NCBI GenBank assembly: GCA_023213395.1
Contig: CM041465.1
Coordinates: 182,597,741 to 182,661,740 of the forward strand
Direction of reading: 5' to 3'
Length of the DNA stretch: 64,000 nucleotides
From: Cycas panzhihuaensis
Lineage: Eukaryota > Cycadophyta
Shown here: piece after piece, positions 32,466 through 45,172 of the stretch
How the letters are laid out: each line of letters starts with the position of its first letter
Position numbering within the stretch: position 1 is the first letter of the stretch
Notes under the pieces: model-generated
What the model was told of the DNA's origin: nothing
Seen by the model: the letters and a program-made list of their open reading frames with translations, nothing else
The model's database searches: none
Position numbers and translations under genes: made by a program

Positions 32466-33017
32466 TGTGAAAATTGGCCTAATGGCCTTACAATCCCAAG
32501 ATCTAGAAGCTAGGTTCACTCTAGTTCTAGAAAGCAACAAATGCTAAACAAGTATGAAACTCTAAGATGAAACATAAGCAAGACAAAGCATGAAAAAAAG
32601 GAGCAAGAAAATGATAGCAAAGATAAGGGGTTGGAATTGGTCCAACCTCCAAATGAATAACAGTTTGATTAGCAAACTGTCAGTATAACAATACAACTCC
32701 AATTCTATATAAGAACAATGAGGAGAGGTCTCATTATATAGAGTGAAAGGAGAGACCTAAGGCATTGGATGTTTGACAAGTGTCAAACATCCAAGGTACA
32801 TGCCTTGCATGTAGGACATGTGTCCCTTTAGGGCTCTCAAGTGAGCAAAAGTGCATGGGGGTCCATTTGACCCTTTAGTGACAATGTTGTGTTACTCGAA
32901 AGAATGTGGATGTGCACTTTATCAATTAAGTGATAAGTCACCCCTAAAGTACAAAAGTACAAATATTACATGAAAAATAAAGTACGTAATCTTAACATGT
33001 AAACATAAGGTTTAACA
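32466..33017 (-). repeat. E8 3' LTR (552 bp)
   Basis: Plus-strand ends TGTGAAAATTGGCC and AAGGTTTAACA. Same family as the solo LTR at 12326 and the LTRs of E9. Confidence 0.95.
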
Positions 33018-33029
33018 CCCCCCCTTACT
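33018..33029 (-). other. E8 polypurine tract
   Basis: On the minus strand AGTAAGGGGGGG directly before the 3' LTR. Confidence 0.88.
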
Positions 33030-34999
33030 GTTTACAATGTTAAGTCGGACCCCTAGACCATCTCTAAATTTTACAAATTTTTCTCTACCAAGTGGCTTGG
33101 TAAAGATATCTGCTGTCTGCTGTTCTGTTAGTCGATATTGGAGGTTGATCTCACCACTTTGCACATGCTCTCTGATGAAGTGATGATGAACCTCAATGTG
33201 TTTGGTCCTTGCATGAAATACAGGATTCTTGGCCAGCTTGAGCACACTTTGATTGTCGCAATAAATCCTGGTGGGGTGATCCTACTCAAGTCCAAGTTCC
33301 CCAAGAATCTGTCGTAGCCAGATAGTTTCACAAGCTACGCTGACTACAGCTTTGTACTCTGCTTTGGTGGAGGACAAGGTAACATTGGGTTGCTTCTTGC
33401 AACTCCACGAAACAACTGTTGTACCAAGGGAAAAATAGTATCCCGAGGTTGATCTCCTGCTATCCTGGCAACCTACCCAATCAGGATCTGAAAACCCTTC
33501 TAGAGTGAAGTTCTCATCATGTGCATACTCAAGGCCATGCTGCAATGTGCCTTTGATATACTTGAGTATGCATTTAGCTACATTCCAATGTTTTTTATTG
33601 GGTTGAGACATGTATCGTGAACAAATCCCAATTGCGAATGAAATATCCGGTCAAGTGTTGGTGAGATAAATGAGGCTACCAATCAACTGGCGGTAAAGTG
33701 TGGGATCTGCAGGTGCAGCTTCCTCATTGAGAGTAAGCTTTGTTCCATTCTCCATGGGCGCAGGCGCTGGCTTGCAGTCGTGCATCCTGAACCGTTGCAA
33801 AATGTCCCAAGAATATTTCGCTTGGGAGATGAAGATATAGCCTGGCTGTTGCCATACCTCAAAGCCTAAGAAATAATGAAGAAGTCCAAGATCTGTCATC
33901 TCGAAACTTCTCTTCAAGTCATCCTGGAGAATGTGTATCATCTTAGTGTCATTGCGAGTGATCACTAAGTCATCTACATACAAGACAATAAAAATGGCAT
34001 GGTTCTTTTCATGTTTGATGTATAGGTTAGGATCTAAAGTAGATCGATGAAACCCATGTCTCAAGAAGTAATCATCGATCTTTGAGTACTATGCTCTCGG
34101 AGCTTGTTTCAAGCCATATAATGCCTTTTTTAGGCGACATACTAAATGCTTCTTGCCTTGTACCTTGTAACTGGGAGGTTGCTCCAAGTATACCTCCTCC
34201 TGAAGATCGCCATTAAGAAAGGCACTCTTCACGTCCATCTGAAAGACTGGCCATTTGCATTGAACTGCTAAGGCTAAGATGAGTCTGATGGTGTTCATAT
34301 TAGCTACTGGTGCAAAAGTTTCCTCGTAGTGTATGCCTTCCTTTTGTTTGAATCCTTTTGCCACAAGGCGGGCCTTTTGCCGCTTAAGTGTACCATCAGA
34401 GTGAAATTTGGTCTTGTAGACCCATTTGCAACCGATTGCTTGTTTGTGTTTAGGCAATTCGACCAAATCCCAAGTACCATTCTTTTCAATAGAATGGATT
34501 TCTTCATCCATGGCAGCCTTCCAATTTTCATTTTTAGAAGCCTCCTCAAAGGTGGAAGGCTCATTAACACATAGCACTTCAGCCATAAGTGCAAAATTGG
34601 TTTGTTGCCTATATTTTGATGGACGCTTTCCTTCAATGATGTGGCCATCCTGTACTGTTTGAGTATACCATTTTGGTAACTTTTGAATTGATGTGACTTG
34701 AACCTCAAGATCTTCTGGTCTAAGTGGTTGATCAACAGAAGATGTGCTAGGATCAAGTGGAGCAAAATCTAATGATGTGGATGGTCCAGCAGGTGCAGAT
34801 GATGTACATGGAGTTGAAGATTGAGAGGGAAGGAAAGCCTCAACAATCGTTTTGCCTTTATGAATGGGGGCTTGCATGGATGTTGTTTGCAACTCCTTAT
34901 GATCGTCTTCAGCAAAGATTACATCTCTTGAGAGATGCATTTTCTTTCCAATAGGATCATACAACTTGTAGGCTTTGCTATGAATGGCATAACCTACAA
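33030..34999 (-). pseudogene. E8 linker, reverse transcriptase and RNase H
   Basis: The frame 34964-34089 is open for 291 codons: linker with HLSRDVIFAED, then LPKWYTQTVQ, WVYKTKFHSDG, RLVAKGFKQKEGIHYEETF, MDVKSAFLNGDL, YGLKQAPRA. A TAG in place of TGG (34084-34094 region) stops it. The next frame (34064-33651) has the intact active site YVDD at 33969-33980. RNase H (33611-33282 and 33245-33012) shows HARTKHIEVHHHFIREHVQ and ends at the purine tract. Few lesions, consistent with the low LTR divergence. Confidence 0.92.
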
Positions 35000-35800
35000 A
35001 GATGCATTTTAGACTATGCTTGTCTAATTTTGTTCTTTACTGATCGAGGATGTGCATATGAGCAGTGCACCCAAAAGTGCTCAAATGGCTGACAGTTGGC
35101 TTTTTGCCAGACCAAGCCTCCTCGGGTGTGATGTTGGTGATTGCTATAGTTGGACTTTGATTTGCCACATAGGCAGCTGTGTGAGATGCCTCTGCCCAGT
35201 AAGCTCAAGTGAGTCCTTTTGCATGCATCATTGCTTTGGCTTTATTAGCCAAAGTTCTGTTCATTCTTTCAGAGACTCCATTTTGTTGAGGAGTGTGAGG
35301 GATAGTAAGCTGTCTCCGAATGCCATTATCCTTGCAGAATTGGGTGAATTCATTTAAAGTAAATTCATCTCCATTGTCTGTCCTTAATGTTTTGATAGAT
35401 TGGCCATACTCGTTCTCCACTTCAAGCTTGAATTCTTTGAACTTTGAAAATGCTTCAGACTTGTGCTTGATGAAGTAGGCTCAGACTTTATGAGAAAAGT
35501 CATCAGTGAAGGAGACGTTGTACAAAGCTCCTCCAAAGGATGCGGTGGACATAGGTCCACACAAATCTGAGTGTTCCAGCTACAAAGGATGTGATGCATG
35601 CCAAGCTTTACCTTTAGGGAAAGGCAAGCGATGTTGTGTCCCTATTATGCATGCTTCACAAAGACATTTTGTGCCATATATCTTTGGAAGCCCATATACC
35701 ATGTTTTTATTCATCATCTGCCTGAGATTGTCTAAGCTCAAATGGCCTAGACGTTGATGCCAAAGTTGCATCTTGGACAAGTGTTGAGTGACAATAGAAC
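35000..35800 (-). pseudogene. E8 integrase
   Basis: Pre-integrase LWHQRLGHLSLDNLRQMM and CLCEACIIGTQH lead into HSDLCGPM (first Asp kept) and LRTDNGDEF (second Asp kept, the following GG changed to GD). HTPQQNGVSERMNR keeps the Glu. Stops and shifts occur near 35205, 35575 and 35480. Confidence 0.88.
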
Positions 35801-36180
35801 CAGAGTAAGCAGAATCAAGTGTTATGTTATTAGCATCCAATTTGTAGAGGCCATGATCCTCATATCCAACAGCTACTACTTGGTCATCTTTGTCACTTAT
35901 TACACATTTTCCATTTTTGAACAAGATGCTCATCTGTTGCTTGTCCAATTTGCTCTTGTCCATAGAAGGTATAAAGTAGGCATTGCCATTGGAAAATGAA
36001 GAGGAAGGATTAGAAGAAGAATGAAATAGAGCTATTGTGCCTATGCCAGAAATCTTGATAGATTGATTGTTGCCAAAGGTCACTGATTGACCTTGTCCTT
36101 CCTTGATGTCACAAAGGAGTTCTTCACTCCTAGTCATGTGTTGTGTAGCTCCAGAATCAATGATCTAAGTTTCATCAACC
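35801..36180 (-). pseudogene. E8 protease
   Basis: IIDSGATQHMTRSEELL keeps the catalytic DSG near 36135-36160. A TAG replaces the tryptophan codon just before it. Compared with E9, a short in-frame deletion removes NLLSV after SMDK, in a stretch conserved in Copia proteases. Confidence 0.85.
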
Positions 36181-36249
36181 TTGGATGATTGATAAGCACA
36201 AAATAGTTTGTCTTCATCTGCAAATTGATTGAAGTGGCATTGATTGCCA

Positions 36250-37208
36250 CCTCTAAAACCCCCCTTTCCTCTTTGACCTCCTCGACAGGCACGTCAATTT
36301 GGTCAAGGGGTTCTTTATTCTTGTTATTCTTTGGAATCTTTGTTGGAATTGCTGATGTGGTTGTTGTTGTCTCTGATTTTGTTGACGTGGCTGCTGCTGT
36401 TGTTGTCGTAGATCTGCTTGCTTCTTTCTACAATCAGGTGCTATGTGGCCAACTTTGCCACAATAATGACACACAACATTGGTCTTTGAAGAACCAATGT
36501 TCATGTTCCCAAACTGCTTTGAGAGTGTAGGTTTGGGCTTCTGCTTGGCCTTTGATTTGGTCGTGAATGCACCTGATGTTGATGGTTCGTCCTCATTATC
36601 CTTGGTGTAAATTTGTTCTTCTTTAGTAACAAGCTTTCAAGTTCATTAAATGACATTCTTTTGAGTGAACCATCACGTGTAGTAGAAGATATAAAGCCAT
36701 TGTAGTCCTTTGGCAAAGCTTTGGTGATAGATGTTATAAGCTCATCTCTAGTTGCTGGACTACCTAGTGTATTCAATTCATTACATACCTCCTTGATGGA
36801 GGAAAGAAAAGCCGACATAGGCTTGACAAACTTTACAGAATACAACTTGGCTTTTACCATCAAAATGCGAGCTTCATCTCACCTTTCATACAAAGAGGAC
36901 AAAATGTCCCATGCTTCCTTGGAAGTTTTTGCACATACAATATTTTGATCTACATGTACATCAACAATCATATGAAGGAATGCCAAAGCGATTTCATCTT
37001 TGGCTTCCCATGCAACAACAAGAGCATCATCAAGTTGAACAGTTACATTACCATTGACAACAAGTACAGGTTGGGGTATCCTTCCAGAAACATAACCCCA
37101 AAATTCATTCATTATCAAAAGATTCTGAGTGATCCTCTTCCATTCTTGATAGTTATCTTGTCCTGTTAATCTAATGGTGCATGCATTAAGCATGTTAATT
37201 GCAGCGAT
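36250..37208 (-). pseudogene. E8 gag with one zinc knuckle
   Basis: The expected start codon at 37208 reads ATC instead of ATG (compare E9); the next in-frame ATG is at 37193 (MLNACTIRLTGQDN). Capsid region: WKRITQNLLIMNEFWGY and TSKEAWDILSSLYER, then a stop. The knuckle CHYCGKVGHIAPDC near 36470-36430 is intact and is followed by a Q-rich segment. Confidence 0.9.
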
Positions 37209-38313
37209 GTTTCAGTTGTAAGGCTTGAAGCTAGCAGATAACTTGGAAACTCAAAGCTTTACACTTAAATTCCACCTTCTAACGAAACCAATAGTTCTAA
37301 TCTTACTAGAAGATCCAACAACTGAATGGAATGATGAGGGGTGGAGGACTAAGCTATGGAGTTGGTCCAACCCTGATCTATAGAGGAGATCCAACAGTTG
37401 ACCAAGTTAAATCTAGGACAAGGCAGGTAGGGTTGATCTGCATGGATGTACCATGCTTTCCCTGGGATCCACAGCCCCAATAACACCCTTTTTGAATCTC
37501 CTTTCCCTCAAGCAACCTTAATTGTCGTGCACTGACCATACGGTCGGTTGGTCCCCTAAGGAATGCACCAAGCTTAAGGTTATTTCAGAGACAAGGTTTG
37601 AACCTTTTTCAGGCCTCTCCAACAAAATTTTTAAGTCACTTTTAGAAGGTTAAAGTGAACTTAAGATTTATTTTTACTTGGAAGATGTACTTATGAAAGT
37701 GTTTGAATAAGCTTACAATGAAAGAGACTTAAAAAAAAAACAAGCTAGTACATCAAATGAACACTTAAAGTGTTGTTTACAATGAGCACTTAATGAACTG
37801 AGAGTGCTTATGCTAATCCAAGTAAAGAAAGATGCTTGAGTACAATGAGTTTTGCAAGAAAAGTACTTTGAAAAGATGCTAAGTATTCGAAGTAAAGCAA
37901 AACCTTGTGATGAAAGTACAAGTGGGTTCTTTTTAATGCTCAAAAGTGAAGAGAAGAAGACCACTTGCCAAATAAGGACACTAAGCACCAAGTGTTGGGA
38001 CTTTAAAATAGTCCCAACGATAAAAAAATGAAGTGATGTTATTAAGTAAGAAGTATTCTTGAGCCCCTTTTGAGACTAAGGGCACTAGGTCACCATGCAA
38101 GGTGCCTTAAAAAGAGTGTTGAAACAATGATAAATATAACTTTTGACAAAGTATCAACACTTAAAATCACTTTCAACAAGACCTTTTAACACTTATAAAC
38201 ATGAAATAAGTGTAAAATAAAGCTTAAAATGCCTAAAAACAAAGGCTAAAATTCAAATTTTTTGCAACTTTGAGTGATAAGGACACCACGTAGGGAGCCT
38301 TGATTGAGGACTT
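37209..38313 (-). other. E8 leader, gag-proximal part
   Basis: About 1.1 kb without coding similarity, parallel to 43040-44100 of E9. It ends at the E9 insertion (GACTT, 38309-38313). Confidence 0.7.
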
Positions 38314-38860
38314 TGTGAAAAGAGGCTAGATGGCCTCAACAGTCCCAAGATCTAGAAACTAGGATCACTCTAGTTCTAGTTGCACAAATACAGACAAGTA
38401 TAATAATCTCAAGGAAAATAGAGAGCAAAGAGACAAAGCATAAATGAAGGAGCAAGAAAAAATGATACCCAATATGTGGAGTTGGAATTGGTCCAACCTC
38501 CAAAGAATGAATAGTTTGATTAGCAAACTGACAGCATAACAATACAGCTCCAACTCTCTTCTAAGACAATGAGAAGAGGTCTCATTATATAGAGTGAGAT
38601 GAGAGACCTAAGGCCTTGGATGTTTGACAAGTGTTAAACATCCAAGATATATGCCTTGCATGTTGGACATGTGTCCTTTTGGGCTCTCATGTGAGCAAAA
38701 ATGCATGAGGGTCCATTTGACCCTTTAGTGACAACGTTGTGTCACTAGAAAGAATGTGGGTGTGCACTTTATCACTTAAGTGATAAGTCACCCCTAAATT
38801 AAAAAGTACACATATTACATGAAAGTACATTATCTTAACATGTAAATATAAAGTTTAACA
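38314..38860 (-). repeat. E9 3' LTR (547 bp)
   Basis: Plus-strand ends TGTGAAAAGAGGC and AAAGTTTAACA. A 6-bp gap relative to the 5' LTR lies near 38824. The purine tract on the minus strand (CAGTAAGGGGGGG) is at 38861-38873. Confidence 0.95.
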
Positions 38861-38873
38861 CCCCCCCTTACTG

Positions 38874-40690
38874 TTTACAATGTTAAGTCAGACACCAAGA
38901 CCATCTCTGAATTTTACAAACTTTTCTCTACCAAGAGGCTTGGTAAAGATGTCTGCTGTCTACCCCTCTGTAGGTCTGTATTGGAAGTTGATCTCACCAT
39001 TCTGCACATGCTCTCTGATGAAGTGATGGTGAACCTCGATGTGTTTTGTCCGCGCATGAAAGATTGGATTCTTAGCTAACTTGAGCACACTTTGATTGTC
39101 GCAATGTATCCTGGTGGGGTGACCTTGCTCAAGTCCAAGTTCCCCAAGAATCCGTCGTAGCCAGATAGCCTCACAAGTCGCTACGACCGTAGCTTTGTAC
39201 CGCTTGGTGGAGGACAAAGTAACATTGGGTTGCTTCTTGAACTCCACGAAACAAGCTGCGAGCGAAGGAAAACAAGATCTCGAGGTTGATCTCCTGCTAT
39301 CCTGGCAACCTGCCCAATCAGAATCTGAGAACCCTTCCTGAGTAAAGTTCTCATTATGTGCATACTCAAGGCCATGCTACAATGTGCCTTTGATGTACTT
39401 AAGTATGCGTTTGGCTGCATTCCAGTGTATCTGATTGGGTTGAGACATGTAACGTGAGCAAATCTCAACAGCAAATGAAATATCCGGTCAAGTGTTGGTG
39501 AGATAAATGAGACTCCCAATCAACTACAGGTAAAGTGTGGGATCTGCCGGTGTAGCTTCCTCATTGAGAGTAAGCTTAGATCCATTCTTCATAGGTGTAG
39601 GCGCTGTTTTGCAGTCATGCATCCTGAACTGCTGCAAAATGTCCTAAGAATATTTCGCTTGGGAAATGAAGATATAGCCTGGTTGTTGCCATATCTCAAA
39701 GCCTAAAAAGTAATGGAGAAGTCCAAGATCTGTCATCTCGAAGCTTCTCTTCAAATCATCTTGGAGAATGTGAATCATGTTAGTGTCACTACCAGTGATC
39801 ACTAAGTCATCTACATACAAGGCAACAAAAATTACATGGTTCTTTTCATTTTTTATATACAGATTAGGATCTGAAGTAGATCGATGAAACCCATGTCTCA
39901 AGAAGTAATCATCGATCTTTGAGTACCATGCCCTTGGAGCTTGCTTCAAGCCATATAACGCCTTTTTTAGGCGATATACAAAATGCTCCTTGCCTTGTAC
40001 TTTGTATCTGGGAGGTTGCTCCAAATAGACCTCCTCCTAAAGATCACCATTAAGAAAGGCGCTCTTCACGTCCATCTGATAAGCAAGCCATTTACATTGA
40101 GCAGTTAAGGCCAAAATGAGTCTGATAGTGTTCATATTCACCACTGGTGCAAAAGTTTTCTCATAGTCTATGCCTTCTTTTTGTTTGAATCCTTTTGCTA
40201 CAAGGCGTGCCTTCTGCCTTTTAAGTGAACCGTTAGAATGGAATTTGGTCTTGTAGACCCATTTGCAACCGATTGCCTGTTTGTGTTTAGGCAATTCAAC
40301 CAAATTTCAAGTTCCATTCTTTTCAATAGAATGGATTTCTTCATCCATGGCAGCGTTCCAATCTTCATTTTTAGAAGCCTCCTCAAAAGTGGAAGGCTCA
40401 TCAACACAAAGCACTTCAGCCATAAGTGCATAATTGGTTTGCTGCCGATATTTAGATGGACGTTTTCCTTCAATGATGTGACCATCCTGAACTGTTTGTG
40501 TGTACCGTTTGGGTAACTTTTGAATTGAAGTTACTTGAACCTCAAGATCTTCTGGTGTAAGTGGTTGGTCAATGTAAGATGTGCTTGGATCAAGTGGAGC
40601 AAATTCAGGTTGAAGTAGATGGTCCAACTGCGAGATGATGAACATGGTGTAGAGGATTGAGAGGGAAGGAAGGCCTTAACAATCTTCTTG
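38874..40690 (-). pseudogene. E9 linker, reverse transcriptase and RNase H
   Basis: Reverse transcriptase frames 40303-40037 and 40024-39644: WVYKTKFHSNGSLKRQ, MDVKSAFLNGDL, a stop, then YGLKQAPRAWYSKIDDYF and the intact active site YVDD at 39806-39817. RNase H (39520-38940) has HARTKHIEVHHHFIREHVQNG. Its end is disrupted near 38955: part of QTADIFTKPL is shifted. Fewer than ten lesions in total. Confidence 0.92.
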
Positions 40691-41600
40691 CCTTTGTCAA
40701 CGGGAGGTTGCATGGATGTTGTTTGCACCTCCTTGTGATCTTCTTCAGCAAAGATGACATCTCTTGAGAGATGCATTTTTTTCCCTATAAGATCATACAA
40801 CTTGTAGGCTTTGCTGTGAATGGCATAACCTACAAAGATGCATTTCAGACTATGCTTGTCTAATTTCTTTCTTTGCTGATCAGGAATGTGCATATAAGCA
40901 GTGCACCCAAAAGTCCTCAAATGGATGACAGTAGGCTTTTTGTCAGACCATGCCTCCTCGGGTGTCATGTTGGTATTTGACTTGTAGTAGGATCGATTGG
41001 CCACATAGGCATTGTGTGAAATGCTACACCAAGAAGCTCGAGTGAGTCCTTGTGCATGCATCATAGCTTTGGCTTTATTGGCCAAAGTTCTGTTCATCCA
41101 TTCGGAGACTCCATTTTGTTGAGGAGTGTGAGGTATCGTCAGTTGTCTCCGAATGCCGTTATCCTTGCAGTATTGTGTGAATTCATTTGATGTAAATTCA
41201 CCTCCATTGTCTGTCCTGAATGTTTTGATTGAGTAGCCAGGCTCATTTTTCACTTCAAGCGTGAATTCTTTGAACTTGGAAAATGCTTCAGATTTGTGTT
41301 TGATGAAATAGACCCAGACTTTGTGAGAAAAGTTATCAATGAAGGAGATGTAATACAAAGCTCCTCCAAAAGATGATGTGGACATAGGTCCACGCAAATC
41401 TGAATGTACCAACTGCAGAGGATGTGATGCACGCCACGCTTTGCCTTTAGGGAAAGGCAAGTGATGTTGAGTTCCCATAATGCACGCTTCGCAAAGACAT
41501 TTTGTTCCATAAATCTTAGGAAGCCCATGTACCATGTTCTTGTTGATCATCTGCCTCAAATTGTCTAAGCTCAAGTGGCCTAGACGTTGATGCCAAAGTT
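40691..41600 (-). pseudogene. E9 integrase
   Basis: Part of a 372-codon open frame (41649-40531), the longest Copia frame in the window. LWHQRLGHLSLDNLRQMI and CLCEACIMGTQH; HSDLRGPMSTSSFGG keeps the first Asp, FRTDNGGEFTS the second, and NGVSEWMNR the Glu. TPEEAWSDKKPTV and HLSRDVIFAEED follow in frame. The catalytic triad therefore looks complete. Confidence 0.92.
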
Positions 41601-42050
41601 GCATCTTGGACAAGTAAGGAGTGACAATGGAACCAGTAAGCGTAATCAAGTGTTATATTATTTACATCCAACTTGTAGAGGCCTTGATCCTCATAGCCAA
41701 CAGCTACTACTTGGTCTTCTTTGTCACTGATTATACATTTCCCATTTTGGAACAATACACTCATCTGTTGCTTGTCCAACTTGCTAACAGATAGTAAATT
41801 TTTGTCCATTGAAGGTATTAAATAAGCATTGCCGTCAAGAAATGAGGAGGAAGGATTTGATGAAGAAGAAAATGGAGTTATTGTGCCTACTCCTGAAATT
41901 TTGACAGATTGATTATTCCCAAAGGTTACTGATTAACCTTTGCCTTCCTTGATGTTGGTGAGGAGCTCTTCACTTCCAGTCATGTGTTGTGAAGCTCCAG
42001 AATCAATAATCTAAGTTTCATCAACCTTGGATGTCTGATATGCATAAAAC
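41601..42050 (-). pseudogene. E9 protease
   Basis: IIDSGASQHMTG-type motif near 41975-42010 with DSG kept; stops flank it (one at about 42014, in place of tryptophan, and one near 41935). SMDKNLLSVSKLDKQQMS is complete. A frameshift lies near 41640. Confidence 0.85.
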
Positions 42051-43039
42051 AGTTTGTCTTCATCTGCAAACTGATTAAAGTGGCGTTGATTGCCACCTCT
42101 GAAACCCCCCCTTCCTCTTTGACCTCCTCGATAGGCACCTCGATTTGTTCGAGGGGTTCTTCCGCTATTGCCGCTGTCGCTGAAATTTTGCCGGTCTTGT
42201 TGACGTGGTCACGCTATCGCCGATTCGATGATGTATGGCCGGCTTTGCGAGATCTGCTTGCTTTTTCTGACAATCAGGTGCTATGTGGCCAGGTTTGCCA
42301 CAATAATGACATACAACATTGGTCCTTGAAGACCCAATGTTCATTTTTCCAAACTGCTTTGAAAGTGCAGGTTTGGGTTGCTATTTGGCCTTTGAGTTGG
42401 CCGTGAATGCACCTGATGTAGATGGTTCCTCCTCATTACCTTTAGTGTAGATTTGTTCTTCTTGAAGTAGCAGACTTTCAAATTCGTTGAATGTCATAAT
42501 TTTGAGAGAACCATCTCTTGTACTAGACAAAATGAAGCCATTGTAGTCCTTGGGTAAGGCTTTGGTGATGGATGTGATCAATTCATCTCTTGTAGCTGGA
42601 CTTCCAAGTGTATTCAGTTCATTACATACCTCCTTGATGGAGGAAAGAAAAGCTGACATGGGCTTGACAAACTTAACATAATGCAATTTTGCCTTAACCA
42701 TTAAAATGCGAGCTTGATCTCGCCTTTCATACAATGAGGACAAAGTGTCCCAAGCTTCCTTAGAAGTTTTAGCACAAGCAATATTCTGATCTACATGCAC
42801 ATCAACAATCATGTGAAGGAATGCCAAAGCAATTTCATCTTTGGCTTCCCAAGCAGCAAGTAAAGCATCATCAGGTTCCACAGTAACATCGCCATTGATG
42901 GTCGAGGTAATCTCCCAGAAACATAACTCCAAAATTCGTTCACGATTAGCAAGTTCTGAGTGAGTCTCTTCCATTCTTGATAATTATCTTGTCCTGTTAA
43001 CCGAATGGTGCATGCATTTAGCATGTTTATGGCAGCCAT
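42051..43039 (-). pseudogene. E9 gag with one zinc knuckle
   Basis: ATG at 43039 (MAAINMLNACTIRLTG). A deletion with frameshift lies near 42910. The open part from 42974 to 42384 contains DEIALAFLHMIVDVHVDQN, TSKEAWDTLSSLYERRDQ and SSIKEVCNELNTLGSPAT. The knuckle CHYCGKPGHIAPDC at about 42310-42268 is intact. Confidence 0.9.
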
Positions 43040-44491
43040 GTTTTAGTTTATAAAAGCTTGAAGCTAGCAGATAACTTGGAAACTCAAAGCTTTCGTCGCT
43101 TAAGTTCCACCTTCTAACGAAACCAACAGTCCTGATCTTACTAGAAGATCCAACAACTGAATGGAATGATGAGGGGTGGAGGACTAGGCTATTGAGTTGG
43201 TCCAACTTTTGATCTATAGAAGAGATCCAATAGTTGGCCAAGTTAAATCTAGGACAAGGCAGGTAGGGTTGATCTGCATGGATGTACCATGCTTTCCCTG
43301 GGATTCACAGCCCCAATAACACCCTTTTCAAACCTCCTTTCCCTCAAGCAACCTTAATTGTCGTAATCGACCGCATGCGATCGGTTGGCCCCCTAGGAAT
43401 GCACCAAGCTTAAGGTTAATTTAGAGACAAGGTTTGAACCTTTTGAGCCTCTCCAATGCAGTTTTAAGTCACTTTTTAGCAGATTTTAAAGTGAACTTAG
43501 ATTTCTTTTTGCTTGGAAAAATGTACTTATGAAAATGCTTTGATAAGCTTTACAATGAAAAGTGGCTTCAAGAGGAAGCAATGTAAGTACATCAATATGA
43601 ACACTAGTAGTGTTTTTACAATGAGCGCTTTAATGAAAATGTAGTGCTTTGTTGATCCAAGTAAAAAACCAAATGCTTGATTACAATAAGTTTTGCAAAG
43701 TACTTTTTGAAAAGAAAAAAAAAGCTTAAGTACTGAAAAGTAATGCAAAACTTGTGATGAAGAGACAAGTGGGTTCCTTTTAATGCTGAAAAAGTGAAGG
43801 CAAGAGAACCACTTGCATGAAAATGGACATCAAGCACCAAGTGTTGGGACTTTAAATTAGTCCCAACGATCAAAAGAAGAAGTGATTTTTATTAAGTACA
43901 AAGTGTTTTGAACCCTCTTTGAGACTAAGGGTTATGAGGTCACCATGCAAGGTGCCTTAACAGTGTTTAAAAATTAGTGATAAATATCACTTTTTTGATA
44001 TGAAAAACACTTGAAATCACTTCTCTTAAAGTCAATTAACACTTATTCGAAAACCTTGAAAATGCCATAGAATAGCTCTGTATTCAGCTGCTGTATACTT
44101 GCTTTATCTTATTCAGCAAGCGTTTACCATGTAGCATGTAGCTTCAGAAAACAACATGCAGTACAAAGTCAATTTCATGAATGCCTATAGCACAAAATGT
44201 GATGGATCCAATGGCGATGCTTTACGCCTTTAAGAACACATTTCACTGCTTTGCACGATTAAGCAGGGTTGACTCAACAGTTTTGGGTAGTACTGCCAAC
44301 TGTTGGTCACCAATTTTTTTTCCTACAGAATCGCATCATATCCATAGGCACAAATCTCAACATAAACAACAGATTTACCTTGGTTTGGCAGTTCAACAGA
44401 CACAGAAATAAAGCTGATTTGACAGTTCAACAGACAGAAATGAAGCTGGTTTGGCAATTCAGCAGACACAGAACTCAACATAAACAACAGA

Positions 44492-44922
44492 TTTAAGTAT
44501 GAAAACAGCTCTTTAAGTATGAAAACAGCTCTTTAAGTATGAAAAACAGCTCTTATAAATCATAGAAAACAGCTCTTTAAGTATGAAAACACAGCTGTTT
44601 AAGTATGAAAACACAGCTGTTTAAGTATGAAAACACAGCTGTTTAAGTATGAAAACAGCTCTCATAAATCATGGAAAACAGCTCTTCAAGTATGAAAACA
44701 CAGCTGTTTAAGTATGAAAACAGCTGTTTAAGTATGAAAACACAGCTGTTTAAGTATGAAAATGGCTCTTTAAGTATGAAAACAACTCTCATAAATCATG
44801 GAAAACAACTATTTAAGTATGAAAACACAGTTATTTAAGTATGAAAACAGCTTTTTAAGTATGAAAACACAGTTGTTTAAGTATGAAAACAGCTCTTTAA
44901 GTATGAAAACACAGCTATTTTT
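44492..44922. repeat. 17-copy tandem repeat in the E9 leader
   Basis: Unit about 20-22 bp, TAAGTATGAAAACACAGCTG plus TT or CTT. I count 17 units; units 3, 7 and 12 are extended by an insert of the type ATAAATCATGGAAAACA plus a partial unit end. No unique spacers, so it is not CRISPR-like. Confidence 0.92.
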
Positions 44923-45061
44923 GGAAAACAAAGGAGTCTTTGCACTCTTGATAAAAGTTCGAAAAAAAATTTTCAGATTTGAAAAGTACTTGCTCTAGCC
45001 TGCAAATGTAGCTCCAAAAGCTTGAACCTGCAAAAAAAAACTTCAAACAAACCTTGGATCG

Positions 45062-45078
45062 CCTTCGGAGTACGAAGG
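45062..45078. other. Leader hairpin of E9
   Basis: CCTTCG-GAGTA-CGAAGG: a perfect 6-bp stem with a 5-base loop, about 95 bp inside the 5' LTR of E9. An equivalent with the same stem and another loop is at 46675-46691 in E8. Confidence 0.6.
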
Positions 45079-45158
45079 TCGTCACCAAGTGTTTGTAGGC
45101 TTTCTCCAAATCTCCTTGAGCAACCGCAAACCAGAACAGAGGAAGCTAGTCTCCTCTT

Positions 45159-45170
45159 GCTCTAATACCA
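45159..45170 (-). other. E9 primer-binding site
   Basis: On the minus strand TGGTATTAGAGC, two bases after the LTR. One transition from the initiator-methionine tRNA site. Confidence 0.85.
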
Positions 45171-45172
45171 AA

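Larger units (their letters stand above)
43040..45158 (-). other. E9 leader (about 2.1 kb)
   Basis: No coding similarity. It contains a 17-copy tandem array (44492-44922), a repeated CTCAACATAAACAACAGATT (about 44356 and 44472) and a short hairpin at 45062-45078. Confidence 0.7.

Noticed and set aside
44492-44922. Regular short repeats that could suggest a CRISPR array
   Set aside because: Units are directly adjacent with no unique spacers, in a plant retrotransposon leader, and no cas genes exist.
44798-44998. Open frame of 66 codons
   Set aside because: It is the tandem repeat read in frame; repeated MKTQLFKYEN-type units only reflect the DNA repeat.
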